A stretch of 64,000 nt of DNA from Streptomyces echinoruber (GTDB lineage Bacteria > Actinomycetota > Actinomycetes > Streptomycetales > Streptomycetaceae): the NCBI RefSeq assembly GCF_014651135.1, contig NZ_BMWH01000011.1:117455-181454 (forward strand), in the 5' to 3' direction. How positions within the stretch are numbered: the stretch's first letter is position 1; every line of letters begins with the position of its first letter. Both the position numbers and the translations under genes were made by a program. Positions 1-7,390 of the stretch are shown in pieces. Under the pieces are notes generated by a model that was not told the DNA's origin, did not search any database, and saw only the letters and a program-made list of their open reading frames with translations.

Positions 1-338
1 AGCCGTCCCGCGCTCTCGCTGAGCACCACACTCAGTCCGGCCTCCCGGGCCACGTTCTCCACGCCCCGGATGACCTCCATCGCCCACGCGCTCTCCAGCT
101 CGTGGAAGACCAGGTCGATCAGCGGCGACCGGGAGGCCTCCGCGCGCCGTCGCCGGTAGCCGTGCGACCGCAGCAGTTCCTCGACGCGGGTGCGGGTGGC
201 CGGCGCGACATCGGCGCGGCCGTTGAGCACTTTCGAAACAGTCGGAGCCGACACGCCGGCCTCGCGGGCGATCTCGGCCAGCGTCGCGGTCTGGGTCGAC
301 CGCCGTGTCTGGGTGGCAGCGGAGTCCGGGGACGTCAT
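1..338 (-). CDS. LacI-family transcriptional regulator, N-terminal part (cut by window edge)
   Basis: About 112 N-terminal residues are present; the gene runs off the left edge. After a short polar leader, a LacI-type helix-turn-helix is clear: TLAEIAREAGVSAPTVSKVL followed by NGRADVAPATRTRV, the usual start of LacI/GalR repressors, then the hinge and the first strand of the sugar-binding domain (SRSPLIDLVFHELES). LacI proteins bind operator DNA as dimers and are released or recruited by a sugar ligand; the ligand here cannot be told. The start is the ATG at 338. The first ~20 residues before the HTH are an ordinary Streptomyces extension. The target operon is not in the window. Confidence 0.9.
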   Translation of the reverse strand, partial: MTSPDSAATQTRRSTQTATLAEIAREAGVSAPTVSKVLNGRADVAPATRTRVEELLRSHGYRRRRAEASRSPLIDLVFHELESAWAMEVIRGVENVAREAGLSVVLSESAGR

Positions 339-429
339 GGCGGCGATCGTATCTCCGCGGCGCCGCCTGACGTAGCCCTTGACACGGGCCGGATCACCGG
401 AAGGTTCGGCTCCACAGGCGAAACATTCG

Positions 430-681
430 TCACTCCACGGACTCGAACCGCCACCGGTGCACCGCCCGGGTGACCAACTCCTCGTCCGGGTCGGGCAGTT
501 CGGGAAGGTCGGCGGCGTAGGCGGCGTCCCACCAGGTGATGACGAGGACCCGGTCCTGCGGGGCGCGGAAGGTCTCCCGGCGCAGCGGCTCGGGCGTGAG
601 CCGCTGCGCCCGGACCCAGGCCAGCAGCTCCTCCCCCCGGCCGGCGGCGGCCCGCGCCTCCCACATCAGCGCGACCGTCAT
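430..681 (-). CDS. Small conserved hypothetical protein (83 aa)
   Basis: An 83-residue protein beginning MTVALMWEARAAAGRGEELL, with a tryptophan-rich centre (VLVITWWDAAYAADLPELP) and an acidic C-terminus. The pattern of strand, helix, then VLVITWW strand recalls small ferredoxin-fold (antibiotic biosynthesis monooxygenase/dimeric alpha-beta barrel-like) proteins, but this is only a shape impression. It follows tsaD on the same strand. Its Shine-Dalgarno (GGAGGG) and ATG lie in the last copy of a triplicated 26-bp unit, so its translation is probably coupled to tsaD through two nine-codon mini-ORFs. Function unknown. Confidence 0.75.
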   Translation of the reverse strand: MTVALMWEARAAAGRGEELLAWVRAQRLTPEPLRRETFRAPQDRVLVITWWDAAYAADLPELPDPDEELVTRAVHRWRFESVE

Positions 682-748
682 CCGCCCTCCATCGGCGCGA
701 CCGTCATCCGCCCTCCCTCGGCGCGGCCGTCATCCGCCCTCTCCCGGC
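671..748 (-). repeat. 26-bp unit repeated three times across the tsaD stop and the next start
   Basis: Three tandem 26-bp copies start at 671, 697 and 723 on the plus strand. Read on the minus strand each contains a purine-rich Shine-Dalgarno, an ATGA start/stop overlap and ACGG. The rightmost copy carries the tsaD stop codon and the leftmost carries the start codon of the 83-aa gene. The copies differ by one or two bases. Because 26 is not a multiple of three, each copy shifts the reading frame. Confidence 0.85.
678..733 (-). other. Chain of two overlapping nine-codon mini-ORFs between tsaD and the 83-aa gene
   Basis: On the minus strand an ATG at 733 overlaps the tsaD TGA and opens MTAAPREGG-stop, ending at 704. 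The ATG at 707 overlaps that stop and opens MTVAPMEGG-stop, ending at 678. The ATG at 681 overlaps that stop and starts the 83-aa gene. Every junction is an ATGA overlap with a purine-rich Shine-Dalgarno a few bases upstream. The sequence shows this directly; that ribosomes actually re-initiate through the chain is inference. Confidence 0.6.
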
Positions 749-1791
749 ACGTGCGGCTCGGTCACCGGGAGGGAGGAGTCCGCCGACAGCTCCCAGTCGG
801 ACGCCGGGCGGCCCCGCGCGACCATCTCCGCCCCCAGCGCGGCGACCATCGCGCCGTTGTCGGTGCACAGCTTGGGACGCGGGACCCGCAGCCGGATGCC
901 GGCCGCCGCGCACCGCTCCTCGGCCAGCGCGCGCAGCCGGGAGTTGGCGGCGACCCCGCCGCCGATCATCAGGTGGTCGACGCCCTCGTCCTTGCACGCG
1001 CGCACGGCCTTGCGCGTCAGCACGTCCACGACGGCCTCCTGGAAGGAGGCGGCGACGTCCCGGACCGGGACCTCCTCGCCCGCCGCGCGTTTGGCCTCGA
1101 TCCAGCGGGCGACGGCGGTCTTCAGGCCGGAGAAGGAGAAGTCGTACGCCGGGTCGCGCGGGCCGGTCAGGCCGCGCGGGAAGGCGATCGCGTCCGGGTC
1201 GCCCTCGCGCGCGTACCGGTCGATGACGGGACCGCCGGGGAAGCCGAGGCCGAGCACGCGGGCGATCTTGTCGAAGGCCTCGCCGGCCGCGTCGTCGATG
1301 GTGGCGCCCATGGGGCGCACGTCGGAGGTGATGTCGCTGGACAGCAGCAGGGAGGAGTGGCCGCCGCTGACCAGCAGGGCCATGGTCGGCTCGGGCAGCG
1401 GGCCGTGTTCGAGCTGGTCGACGCAGATGTGGGAGGCGAGGTGGTTGACGCCGTAGAGGGGCTTGCCGAGGGCGTACGCGTACGTCTTGGCCGCCGAGAC
1501 GCCGACCAGGAGGGCGCCGGCCAGGCCCGGGCCGGCCGTCACCGCGATGCCGTCGAGGTCCTTCGCGCTGACGCCCGCCTCCTTCAGCGCGCGTTCGATG
1601 GTCGGCACCATCGCCTCCAGGTGGGCGCGGGAGGCGACCTCCGGGACGACGCCGCCGAAGCGGGCGTGCTCGTCGACGCTGGAGGCGACGGCGTCGGCGA
1701 GCAGCGTGGTGCCCCGGACGATGCCGACGCCGGTCTCGTCGCAGGAGGTCTCGATGCCGAGGACGAGCGGTGCGTCCCGGTTCTCAGCCAT
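730..1791 (-). CDS. tsaD: tRNA N6-adenosine threonylcarbamoyltransferase TsaD
   Basis: 353 residues, normal for bacterial TsaD (Gcp/YgjD, ASKHA fold). It transfers the threonylcarbamoyl group from TC-AMP to A37 of ANN-decoding tRNAs, together with TsaB and TsaE, both encoded nearby. The N-terminal LGIETSCDETGVGI ATPase-fold motif is at 11-24, the metal-binding HxxxH pair is H117/H121 in VNHLASH, and the C-terminal KLCTDNGAMVA motif carries the last metal ligand. The ATG start at 1791 overlaps the end of rimI by 8 bp, so tsaB-rimI-tsaD form one translationally coupled operon. Its stop sits in a triplicated 26-bp repeat. Confidence 0.97.
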   Translation of the reverse strand: MAENRDAPLVLGIETSCDETGVGIVRGTTLLADAVASSVDEHARFGGVVPEVASRAHLEAMVPTIERALKEAGVSAKDLDGIAVTAGPGLAGALLVGVSAAKTYAYALGKPLYGVNHLASHICVDQLEHGPLPEPTMALLVSGGHSSLLLSSDITSDVRPMGATIDDAAGEAFDKIARVLGLGFPGGPVIDRYAREGDPDAIAFPRGLTGPRDPAYDFSFSGLKTAVARWIEAKRAAGEEVPVRDVAASFQEAVVDVLTRKAVRACKDEGVDHLMIGGGVAANSRLRALAEERCAAAGIRLRVPRPKLCTDNGAMVAALGAEMVARGRPASDWELSADSSLPVTEPHVPGEGG

Positions 1792-2380
1792 GGGTCTCGG
1801 TTCCTTGTGCGTCGTTCGGGGAAGTCAGGGAAGCGGTCCCCGCGCCGGGGCCGCTCTCGGGTGCCGCGGTGAGGCCGCTCTCGGGTGCCGCGGCGAGGTC
1901 GCCGCCGGGTGCCGCGGTGCGGCGCATGACCAGGGCGTCGACGTTGCCGGGCTGGTAGTAGCCGCGCCGCAGGCCGATCGGTTCGAAGCCGAAGCGCTCG
2001 TACAGCTTCTGCGCGCGGACGTTGTCGACGCGGCACTCGAGCATCACCTCGGCGCACTCGAAGGCCGTCGCCGCGCGCAGCAGCTCGGTCAGCAGGCGCG
2101 AGCCGAGCCCGGTGCCCCAGTGGTCGCGGGCGACGGCGATGGTCTGCACGTCGCCCTGGTCCCCGGAGGCGGCCAGGCCGGCGTAGCCGACCAGCCTCCC
2201 GCCGCACTCGGCGACGGTGTAGTACCGGGTGGCCGACGGGCCGCGGGCGTGCGCCAGCTCGGACCAGAACATGCCGCGCGACCAGGCGTCCTCGGGGAAC
2301 AGGTCCTTCTCCAGCGCGATCACCGGCTCGATGTCCCACCAGCGCATCTCGCGCAGACGGGGGGTCTCGGCTGCTGTCAC
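1784..2380 (-). CDS. rimI: Ribosomal protein/peptide N-alpha-acetyltransferase RimI
   Basis: 198 residues from a GTG at 2380 whose GTGA overlaps the tsaB stop. GNAT fold: N-terminal MRWWDIEPVIALEKDLFPEDAW, acetyl-CoA P-loop region VARDHWGTGLGSRLL, and the RimI C-terminal signature NVRAQKLYERFGFEPIGLRRGYY. RimI acetylates the N-terminal alanine of ribosomal protein S18 in enterobacteria; actinobacterial versions may have a wider range. Between tsaB and tsaD is its standard place. The last ~30 residues form a low-complexity tail made by a near-repeat (ESGLTAAPESGPGAG) before the 8-bp overlap with tsaD, suggesting a recent small duplication at the 3' end. Confidence 0.95.
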   Translation of the reverse strand: MTAAETPRLREMRWWDIEPVIALEKDLFPEDAWSRGMFWSELAHARGPSATRYYTVAECGGRLVGYAGLAASGDQGDVQTIAVARDHWGTGLGSRLLTELLRAATAFECAEVMLECRVDNVRAQKLYERFGFEPIGLRRGYYQPGNVDALVMRRTAAPGGDLAAAPESGLTAAPESGPGAGTASLTSPNDAQGTETHG

Positions 2381-3030
2381 TTGGGGGTGACCACCTTGTA
2401 GTTCTTCGGCACCTGGGCGTCGGGGCGGCGCAGGTACAGCGGCCGGGGCGCGGGCAGCTCCTCGCCGCGGGCGAGCCGCTCGGCGGCGAGGCAGGCCAGG
2501 GCGGCGGCCGAGACGTGCTCGGGTTCGTGGACGTCGGGGAAGGTCTCGGGGTACAGCAGCGCGCCCGCGCCGACCGCCGGCAGTCCGGCGACCTGATCGG
2601 CGATGTCGCCGGGGCGGTCGACGGCCGGGTCGGTGAGCCGGGTGCGCGCGTCGGCGTACCGGGCCCAGTAGACCTCCTTGCGGCGGGCGTCCGTCGCCAC
2701 GACGAACGGTCCGGGCAGGTCGGCGGCGTAGGCGAGCGCGTCGAGCGTGCACACGCCGTGCACGGGGACGCCGAGCGCCAGGCCGAGAGTCTGCGCGGTC
2801 ATCAGTCCGACGCGCAGCCCGGTGTAGGGGCCGGGACCGATGCCGACGGCGAGGTCCGTGACGGCGTCGAGCTTCAGCCCCGCGTCCGCGAGGACCCGGT
2901 CGACGGCCGGCAGCAGCAGCTCACCGTGCCGGCGCGCGTCCACCTGACTGGCCGAGGCGACGACTTCTCCGCCGTCGTGCAGAGCGACCGTGACGGCGGG
3001 AGTGGCGGTATCCAGAGCGAGCAAGAGCAC
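2377..3030 (-). CDS. tsaB: tRNA threonylcarbamoyladenosine biosynthesis protein TsaB
   Basis: 217 residues, GTG start (MLLLALDTATPAVTVALHDGG). TsaB is the inactive ASKHA paralogue of TsaD and heterodimerises with it to form the t6A-synthesising core. The fold signature LALDTAT at the N-terminus and the GIGPGPYTGLRVGL segment are diagnostic. The C-terminal half (PRPLYLRRPDAQVPKNYKVV) is typical of actinobacteria. It is the first gene of the tsaB-rimI-tsaD operon and overlaps rimI by 4 bp. Confidence 0.96.
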   Translation of the reverse strand: MLLLALDTATPAVTVALHDGGEVVASASQVDARRHGELLLPAVDRVLADAGLKLDAVTDLAVGIGPGPYTGLRVGLMTAQTLGLALGVPVHGVCTLDALAYAADLPGPFVVATDARRKEVYWARYADARTRLTDPAVDRPGDIADQVAGLPAVGAGALLYPETFPDVHEPEHVSAAALACLAAERLARGEELPAPRPLYLRRPDAQVPKNYKVVTPK

Positions 3031-3138
3031 GCAAACAGCCTACGGCTCCCACGCCCCGCGCACCGCCGCCCCGGGCGGACGGCCGGCGGCTGCTACCGTC
3101 ACCGGGACGGCACCGCGACAGGCAGGGGTGAGCGACGG

Positions 3139-3702
3139 GTGGCAGGCAGCAGCTCGGGATGGGTGGCCGGGCTCACCGCGGCGGCCCTCGGAGCCGTCGG
3201 CTTCCTCGCCTGGCAGGCCAGGGGGAACGCGCCCACCGAGCTCACCGGCGGCAGGGCCGCCGCCCACGCGTCCGCGTCCCCGTCGCCGTCCGCCGCGGCC
3301 GTCCGCGAACCGGCGCGTTCCGCCGTGCCGCCCGACGGGTCCGGGACGGGTGCGCGCGTCGTGTACTCGGTGCACGACGCGCGGGTCTGGCTCGTCGACG
3401 CCGACGGCACGGTCCGCCGCAGCTTCCCGGTCACCCCGGGCACCGTCGACCCGCCCCCGGGCTCCTACTCCGTCACCTCCCGCTCCCGCGCGGTCACCGG
3501 CACCGACGGCACCGCCGTCGAGCACGTGGTGCGCTTCACCAGCGTCGGCGGCGTGACGATCGGCTTCAGCGCCGCCGTCGACGGCGCCACCCCCACCGCC
3601 GACCCGGCCACCCCGGCGGGCGGCATCCGCGAGACACGCGAGGACGGCTCGGTGATGTGGGACTTCGCGCTCATCGGGCGGAAGGTCGTCGTCGTCCGGT
3701 GA
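3139..3702 (+). CDS. Exported YkuD-like (L,D-transpeptidase-related) protein lacking the catalytic Cys motif
   Basis: 187 residues from a GTG at 3139, the only usable start in this frame. An N-terminal hydrophobic segment (WVAGLTAAALGAVGFLAW) acts as signal anchor, then an Ala/Ser/Pro linker (~30-65), then a compact domain: VVYSVHDARVWLVDADGTV, SFPVTPG, PPPGSYSVTSRS, GGVTIGFSAAVDG and GGIRETREDGSVMWDFALIG. Order and spacing resemble the YkuD fold of L,D-transpeptidases, but where those have an SHGCIR box this protein reads AGGIRE, without the nucleophile. It is probably a cell-surface protein without transpeptidase activity. It is divergent from tsaB. The family assignment is my inference from motif order. 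Confidence 0.75.
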   Translation: MAGSSSGWVAGLTAAALGAVGFLAWQARGNAPTELTGGRAAAHASASPSPSAAAVREPARSAVPPDGSGTGARVVYSVHDARVWLVDADGTVRRSFPVTPGTVDPPPGSYSVTSRSRAVTGTDGTAVEHVVRFTSVGGVTIGFSAAVDGATPTADPATPAGGIRETREDGSVMWDFALIGRKVVVVR

Positions 3703-3810
3703 CGGGCGGGAGCGGCGGGCGCTCCGGTGACGGGCGGGAGCGGCGGGCGCTCCGGTGACGGACAGGAGCGGCGGGCGCTCCGGTGACGGACAGGAGCGGC
3801 GGGCGCTCCG
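3699..3810 (+). repeat. 28-bp tandem repeat, four copies, starting at the stop codon of the YkuD-like gene
   Basis: Four copies of a 28-bp unit (GTGACGG...GCGCTCCG) begin at 3699, 3727, 3755 and 3783. Copies 1-2 and 3-4 are pairwise identical apart from a GGGCGG/GGACAG difference. The TGA stop of the upstream gene is inside the first copy. A looser G-rich repeat (GGTGGGCGGGACGAA-like) follows to about 3900. Confidence 0.85.
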
Positions 3811-3913
3811 GTGGCGGGACGGGGGACGGACGAGGTGGGCGGGACGAATGGGGTAGGCGGGACGAACGGGGTGGACAGGGGTGACGAGGTGGGCGGGTTC
3901 CGCCCGCTCGGGC

Positions 3914-4171
3914 TCAGGCCGCCTCGCGGTGCTTCCGCACGGTCCCGGCACTCCCGGTGTTCCCGGTGTTTCCGGTGTTCTCGCCGTTCCCGCCGTTCCC
4001 GCCGTTCCCGCCGCTCCCGAGGGTCCCGGCGGTCCGCTGCCGCGTGCCCGGGTCCGGCTCCCGCGGCGGCGTGGAGACCAGCCGTGCCGCGGCACAGGAC
4101 GCCAGAAGGGCGTGCATGGTCACACCGGGTGCCACGCGGGACTGTGCCGTGGTGTGTTCCGTGGCCGACAT
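3914..4171 (-). CDS. Small repeat-tailed hypothetical protein (85 aa)
   Basis: 85 residues from an ATG at 4171 with an excellent Shine-Dalgarno (GAGGAGG). The N-terminal half (MSATEHTTAQSRVAPGVTMH...) is mixed and contains a short hydrophobic stretch with one Cys (MHALLASCAAARLV). The second half is a run of Gly-Asn/Thr-Gly triplets (GGNGGNGGNGENTGNTGNTG) encoded by 9-bp tandem repeats at about 3955-4015. A perfect 24-bp palindrome lies 29 bp upstream, so the gene is probably operator-controlled. I do not recognise the family. Confidence 0.6.
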   Translation of the reverse strand: MSATEHTTAQSRVAPGVTMHALLASCAAARLVSTPPREPDPGTRQRTAGTLGSGGNGGNGGNGENTGNTGNTGSAGTVRKHREAA

Positions 4172-4199
4172 GGACGCCTCCTCACCCCCCGGGGGCGGA

Positions 4200-4223
4200 C
4201 GTAGTTAGGTAAACCTAACTACG
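4200..4223. promoter_or_regulatory. Perfect 24-bp palindrome (11-bp arms, AA spacer), putative operator
   Basis: CGTAGTTAGGT-AA-ACCTAACTACG. It lies 29 bp upstream of the start of the 85-aa gene, in a position to overlap its promoter. The half-sites TTAGGT/ACCTAA match those of DtxR/DmdR-type iron boxes, but those boxes have a 7-bp spacer between these half-sites and this one has 2. The local A/T content stands out in a GC-rich region. The regulator is unknown. Confidence 0.65.
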
Positions 4224-4356
4224 GACTGGGCACCATGTGACCACGGCGGAGGCACCGGGCGCAACAGCGTGCCGACGCCGTGTCGGAAACCGTGCCGGAA
4301 ACCCGGCCGCCGCCCGCACGCCCGTGCGGGCCCGCGCCGACGCGCGTGCGGCAGCC

Positions 4357-4962
4357 TCAGCCGGCCGTCCCGGCCGTCCCGGCCGCCCCGGCCGCCCCGG
4401 CCGCCCCGGACAGACCCGACAGGTCGGCCCCGGCCCAGCGCTCCCCGACCCCGGTGACGGTCACCCGCCGTACGTCGTCGCCGTCGCCGCCGTCGTCACC
4501 GTCGCCGCCGGCCGCGGTGCCGCCGGCCGTGTCACCCGTCGCCCGGTGGATGACGACGTGCAGCCGGTCCTCGGTGAGCTCCTCGACCTTGCCCTCGCCC
4601 CACTCCACGACGACCACGGACTCCGGCAGGGACACGTCCAGGTCGAGGTCCTCCATCTCCTCCAGGCCGCCGGAGAGGCGGTAGGCGTCGACGTGGACGA
4701 GCGGCGGGCCGTCGCCGAGGGACGGGTGCACGCGGGCGATCACGAACGTCGGCGAGGTGACCGCGCCGCGCACGCCGAGGCCCTCGCCGATCCCGCGGGT
4801 CAGGGTCGTCTTGCCCGCGCCGAGCTCCCCGGTGAGCATCACGAGGTCGCCCGCCCGCAGCAGCCCTGCGAGCCGGCGGCCCAGTTTCCGCATCTGCTCG
4901 GGGGAGGTGACGGTCAGCTCGGTCTCAGCCGCGCCGTGCGGTACTGCTGGTGCTGCTTCCAT
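4357..4962 (-). CDS. tsaE: tRNA threonylcarbamoyladenosine biosynthesis ATPase TsaE
   Basis: 201 residues from the ATG at 4962; TTG and GTG codons a few bases upstream are less likely starts. P-loop ATPase: Walker A GELGAGKTT, then TSPTFVIARVH, the HVDAYRL motif and VVVVEWGEG. TsaE hydrolyses ATP to reset the TsaB-TsaD complex in t6A synthesis. The normal protein ends near DRLHVVIHR; here ~55 extra residues follow, a Gly/Asp-rich stretch and then Ala-Ala-Gly/Ala-Gly-Thr repeats encoded by 9-bp tandem repeats (~4360-4420). The 5' end overlaps the 3' end of the upstream hydrolase by 38 bp. Confidence 0.94.
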   Translation of the reverse strand: MEAAPAVPHGAAETELTVTSPEQMRKLGRRLAGLLRAGDLVMLTGELGAGKTTLTRGIGEGLGVRGAVTSPTFVIARVHPSLGDGPPLVHVDAYRLSGGLEEMEDLDLDVSLPESVVVVEWGEGKVEELTEDRLHVVIHRATGDTAGGTAAGGDGDDGGDGDDVRRVTVTGVGERWAGADLSGLSGAAGAAGAAGTAGTAG

Positions 4963-6181
4963 GGCCACCAACCGTAGCCCCTGCCGGGACCGCGCCCACG
5001 CGGACGAGCAGGTCGGCGAGCCGGTCGGTGACCACGTCCGGGTGCTCCAGCATCACCAGGTGCCCGGCGTCCGGGACGAGGACCAGCTCCGCCTCCGGCA
5101 GCAGGTCGGCGATGGCCTCGCTGTGCTCGCTCGGCGTGACCAGGTCGTCGATCCCGGCCAGGACCAGCACCGGGATGTCCCGGAAGTGGGCGAGGGCCCC
5201 GGTCTTGTCGTGGTCGTCGAAGGCCGGGTAGAACTCGGCGACCACGTCGATCGGCGTGCTCTCGATCATCCGCTCGGCGAAGCGGGCGACGGCCGGATCG
5301 ACGTCCCTGGACGCGAACGAGTACCGCTTGATGATCCCGGCGAACAGGTCGGCGGTGGCCCGGCGCCCCTTCTCCACCAGCTCCGCGCGCTGCCCCAGCG
5401 CCCTCAGCACGCCCGGCAGCACGCGCCGCACCATGGTGACCCCGGCCACCGGCAGCCCGAAGTTGACCTCGCCGAGCCGCCCGGACGACGTCCCGACCAG
5501 GGCGACGCCGACGACCCGCTCGCTGATCAGCTCCGGGTACTGGTCGGCCAGCGCCATCACGGTCATGCCGCCCATGGAGTGACCGACCAGCACGATCGGC
5601 CCCTCGGGCGCGGCGGCGTCGATGACCGCCTTCAGGTCCCGCCCGAGCTGTTCGATGGTGAGCGGCACCCCGTCCTCGACCTGCGCCCTGCCCCGCGCCG
5701 AGCGGCCGTGGCTGCGCTGGTCCCAGTGCACGGTGCGCACCACGCCGCGCAGCGCGGCGCGCTGGAAGTGCCAGGAGTCCTGGTTGAGGCAGTAGCCGTG
5801 GCTGAAGACGACGGTGACCGGGGCGGGGTGCCTGCGCCCGAACAGGCGGCGCCGGCGGGGTGCGGGCACCATGTCCGGCCGCACGTCGTCGACCTCGTAG
5901 TACAGCTCGGTGCCGTCGTCGGCGCACGCCTTGCCGGGCGTGCCGCGCAGCGCGCCGTACGGCCCCGCCGAGTCCAGCGCGAGCCGGGCCTTGCGCCGTA
6001 TGCCGCGGCCCACGGTGAACCGCTCCACGGCGACGCCGGCGGCCGCGCCCGCGGCGAGCACGCCTATCGCGGCACCCGCGATGCCGGTGGCCCGGCGCCA
6101 GCCGCCGGCCACCCCCGAGGCGGAGGCCGCGGCCGCCGCGGCGACGGCCTCCGCGACGGCCTCCGCGCTGCTCTCGCTCAC
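4925..6181 (-). CDS. Alpha/beta hydrolase
   Basis: 418 residues, GTG start. An Ala-rich N-terminus (~1-50) contains a hydrophobic segment (GIAGAAIGVLAAGAAAGVAV), possibly a membrane anchor. The hydrolase core follows: VVFSHGYCLNQDSW (oxyanion loop), DQRSHGRS, nucleophile elbow GHSMGG, acid GIDDLVTP and catalytic His in DAGHLVML. The triad is complete. The substrate is unknown. Hydrolases of this type sit between alr and tsaE in many actinobacteria. The start is 39 bp from the end of alr, so alr-hydrolase-tsaE is probably one operon. Confidence 0.9.
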   Translation of the reverse strand: MSESSAEAVAEAVAAAAAASASGVAGGWRRATGIAGAAIGVLAAGAAAGVAVERFTVGRGIRRKARLALDSAGPYGALRGTPGKACADDGTELYYEVDDVRPDMVPAPRRRRLFGRRHPAPVTVVFSHGYCLNQDSWHFQRAALRGVVRTVHWDQRSHGRSARGRAQVEDGVPLTIEQLGRDLKAVIDAAAPEGPIVLVGHSMGGMTVMALADQYPELISERVVGVALVGTSSGRLGEVNFGLPVAGVTMVRRVLPGVLRALGQRAELVEKGRRATADLFAGIIKRYSFASRDVDPAVARFAERMIESTPIDVVAEFYPAFDDHDKTGALAHFRDIPVLVLAGIDDLVTPSEHSEAIADLLPEAELVLVPDAGHLVMLEHPDVVTDRLADLLVRVGAVPAGATVGGHGSSTSSTARRG

Positions 6182-6220
6182 GTACCGCTCCTCTTGTGTG
6201 TCGCCGGGACCCCTGTGTGG

Positions 6221-7390
6221 CTACCCCGCTGATTCCTCGTTCACGTAGACGCGAGGAACACGCGTTCCGATGCGAGTGACGATCTCGTACGCGATGGTCC
6301 CGGCCGCCTGCGCCCAGTCCTCGGCGGTGGGCTCCCCCCGGTCGCCGGGCCCGAACAGCACCGCCTCCGCGCCGGCCGGCGGCTCGTCGCCGCCGAGGTC
6401 GACCACGAACTGGTCCATCGCGACCCGCCCGGCGACCGTGCGCCACTTGCCGCCGACCAGCACCGGGCCGGTTCCGGAGGCGTGCCGCGGGATGCCGTCC
6501 GCGTAGCCGAGGGGCACCAGACCGAGGGTGGTGTCGCCCGGGGTGACGTAGTGGTGGCCGTAGCTCACGCCGTGCCCGCCCGGCACCCGCTTGACCAGCG
6601 CCAGCGACGCGCTCAGGCGCATCACCGGGCGCAGCCCGAAGTCGGCCGGGGCGCCCAGCTCGGGGCTGGGCGAGATGCCGTACAGGGCGATACCGGGGCG
6701 GACCAGGTCGAAATGGGCCTCGGGCAGGGTGAGGACGGCCGGCGAGTTCGCGATGTGCCGCACCTCGGGCTTAAGGCCCTGCGCCTCGGCGTACGCCACC
6801 ATCTCCCGGAAACGGGTGAGTTGCGCGGCGATGGACGGGTGCCCCGGCTCGTCGGCGCACGCGAGGTGCGACCACAGCCCGGTGACCCGGATCAGCCCCG
6901 CCCGCTCGGCACGCCGGGCCGCCGCCACCAACTCGGCCCAGTCCTCCCCGGGCTGGCAGCCGCCCCGCCCGAGCCCGGTGTCTGCCTTGAGCTGCACCCG
7001 CGCGACCCGGCCGGCGCTCCGCGCCGCCGCACCGACCTCCGCCAGCGCCCACAAGGCGCTCACCGACACGTCGAGGTCGGCCTCGACCGCCTCCCGCCAC
7101 GGCCCGCCCGGCACCCACAGCCAGCACATGATCCGCCCGTCCAGGCCCGCCGCGCGCAGCGCCAGCGCCTCCTCGGGCGTGGCCGTGCCCAGCCAGGCGG
7201 CGCCCGCCGCGCGGGCCGCCCGGGCGCACCGGACGGCGCCGTGGCCGTACCCGTCCGCCTTGACGACGGCCATCAGCGCCGCCCGGGGCGCCCGCGCGCG
7301 CAGCGCGCGCACGTTGGCCCGCAGAGCGGCCAGATCGATCTCGGCGCGGGCGCGCAGCGGCGCGCTCCACGGGGGTGCACTCTCGTTCAT
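6221..7390 (-). CDS. alr: Alanine racemase
   Basis: 389 residues. PLP-dependent fold III enzyme making D-alanine for peptidoglycan. The PLP lysine is K44 in MAVVKADGYGHG; the second catalytic base, a Tyr, lies in the GVSYGHHY region; the C-terminal RVAMDQFVVDLG and AYEIVTRIGTRVPRVYV motifs are typical. It lies downstream of nnr and upstream of the hydrolase and tsaE genes. The length is normal and nothing is missing. Confidence 0.97.
   Translation of the reverse strand: MNESAPPWSAPLRARAEIDLAALRANVRALRARAPRAALMAVVKADGYGHGAVRCARAARAAGAAWLGTATPEEALALRAAGLDGRIMCWLWVPGGPWREAVEADLDVSVSALWALAEVGAAARSAGRVARVQLKADTGLGRGGCQPGEDWAELVAAARRAERAGLIRVTGLWSHLACADEPGHPSIAAQLTRFREMVAYAEAQGLKPEVRHIANSPAVLTLPEAHFDLVRPGIALYGISPSPELGAPADFGLRPVMRLSASLALVKRVPGGHGVSYGHHYVTPGDTTLGLVPLGYADGIPRHASGTGPVLVGGKWRTVAGRVAMDQFVVDLGGDEPPAGAEAVLFGPGDRGEPTAEDWAQAAGTIAYEIVTRIGTRVPRVYVNEESAG

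Noticed and set aside
4200..4223. Classical DmdR/IdeR iron box
   Set aside because: Half-sites agree but the spacer is 2 bp, not 7, so I list it only as an unassigned palindrome.
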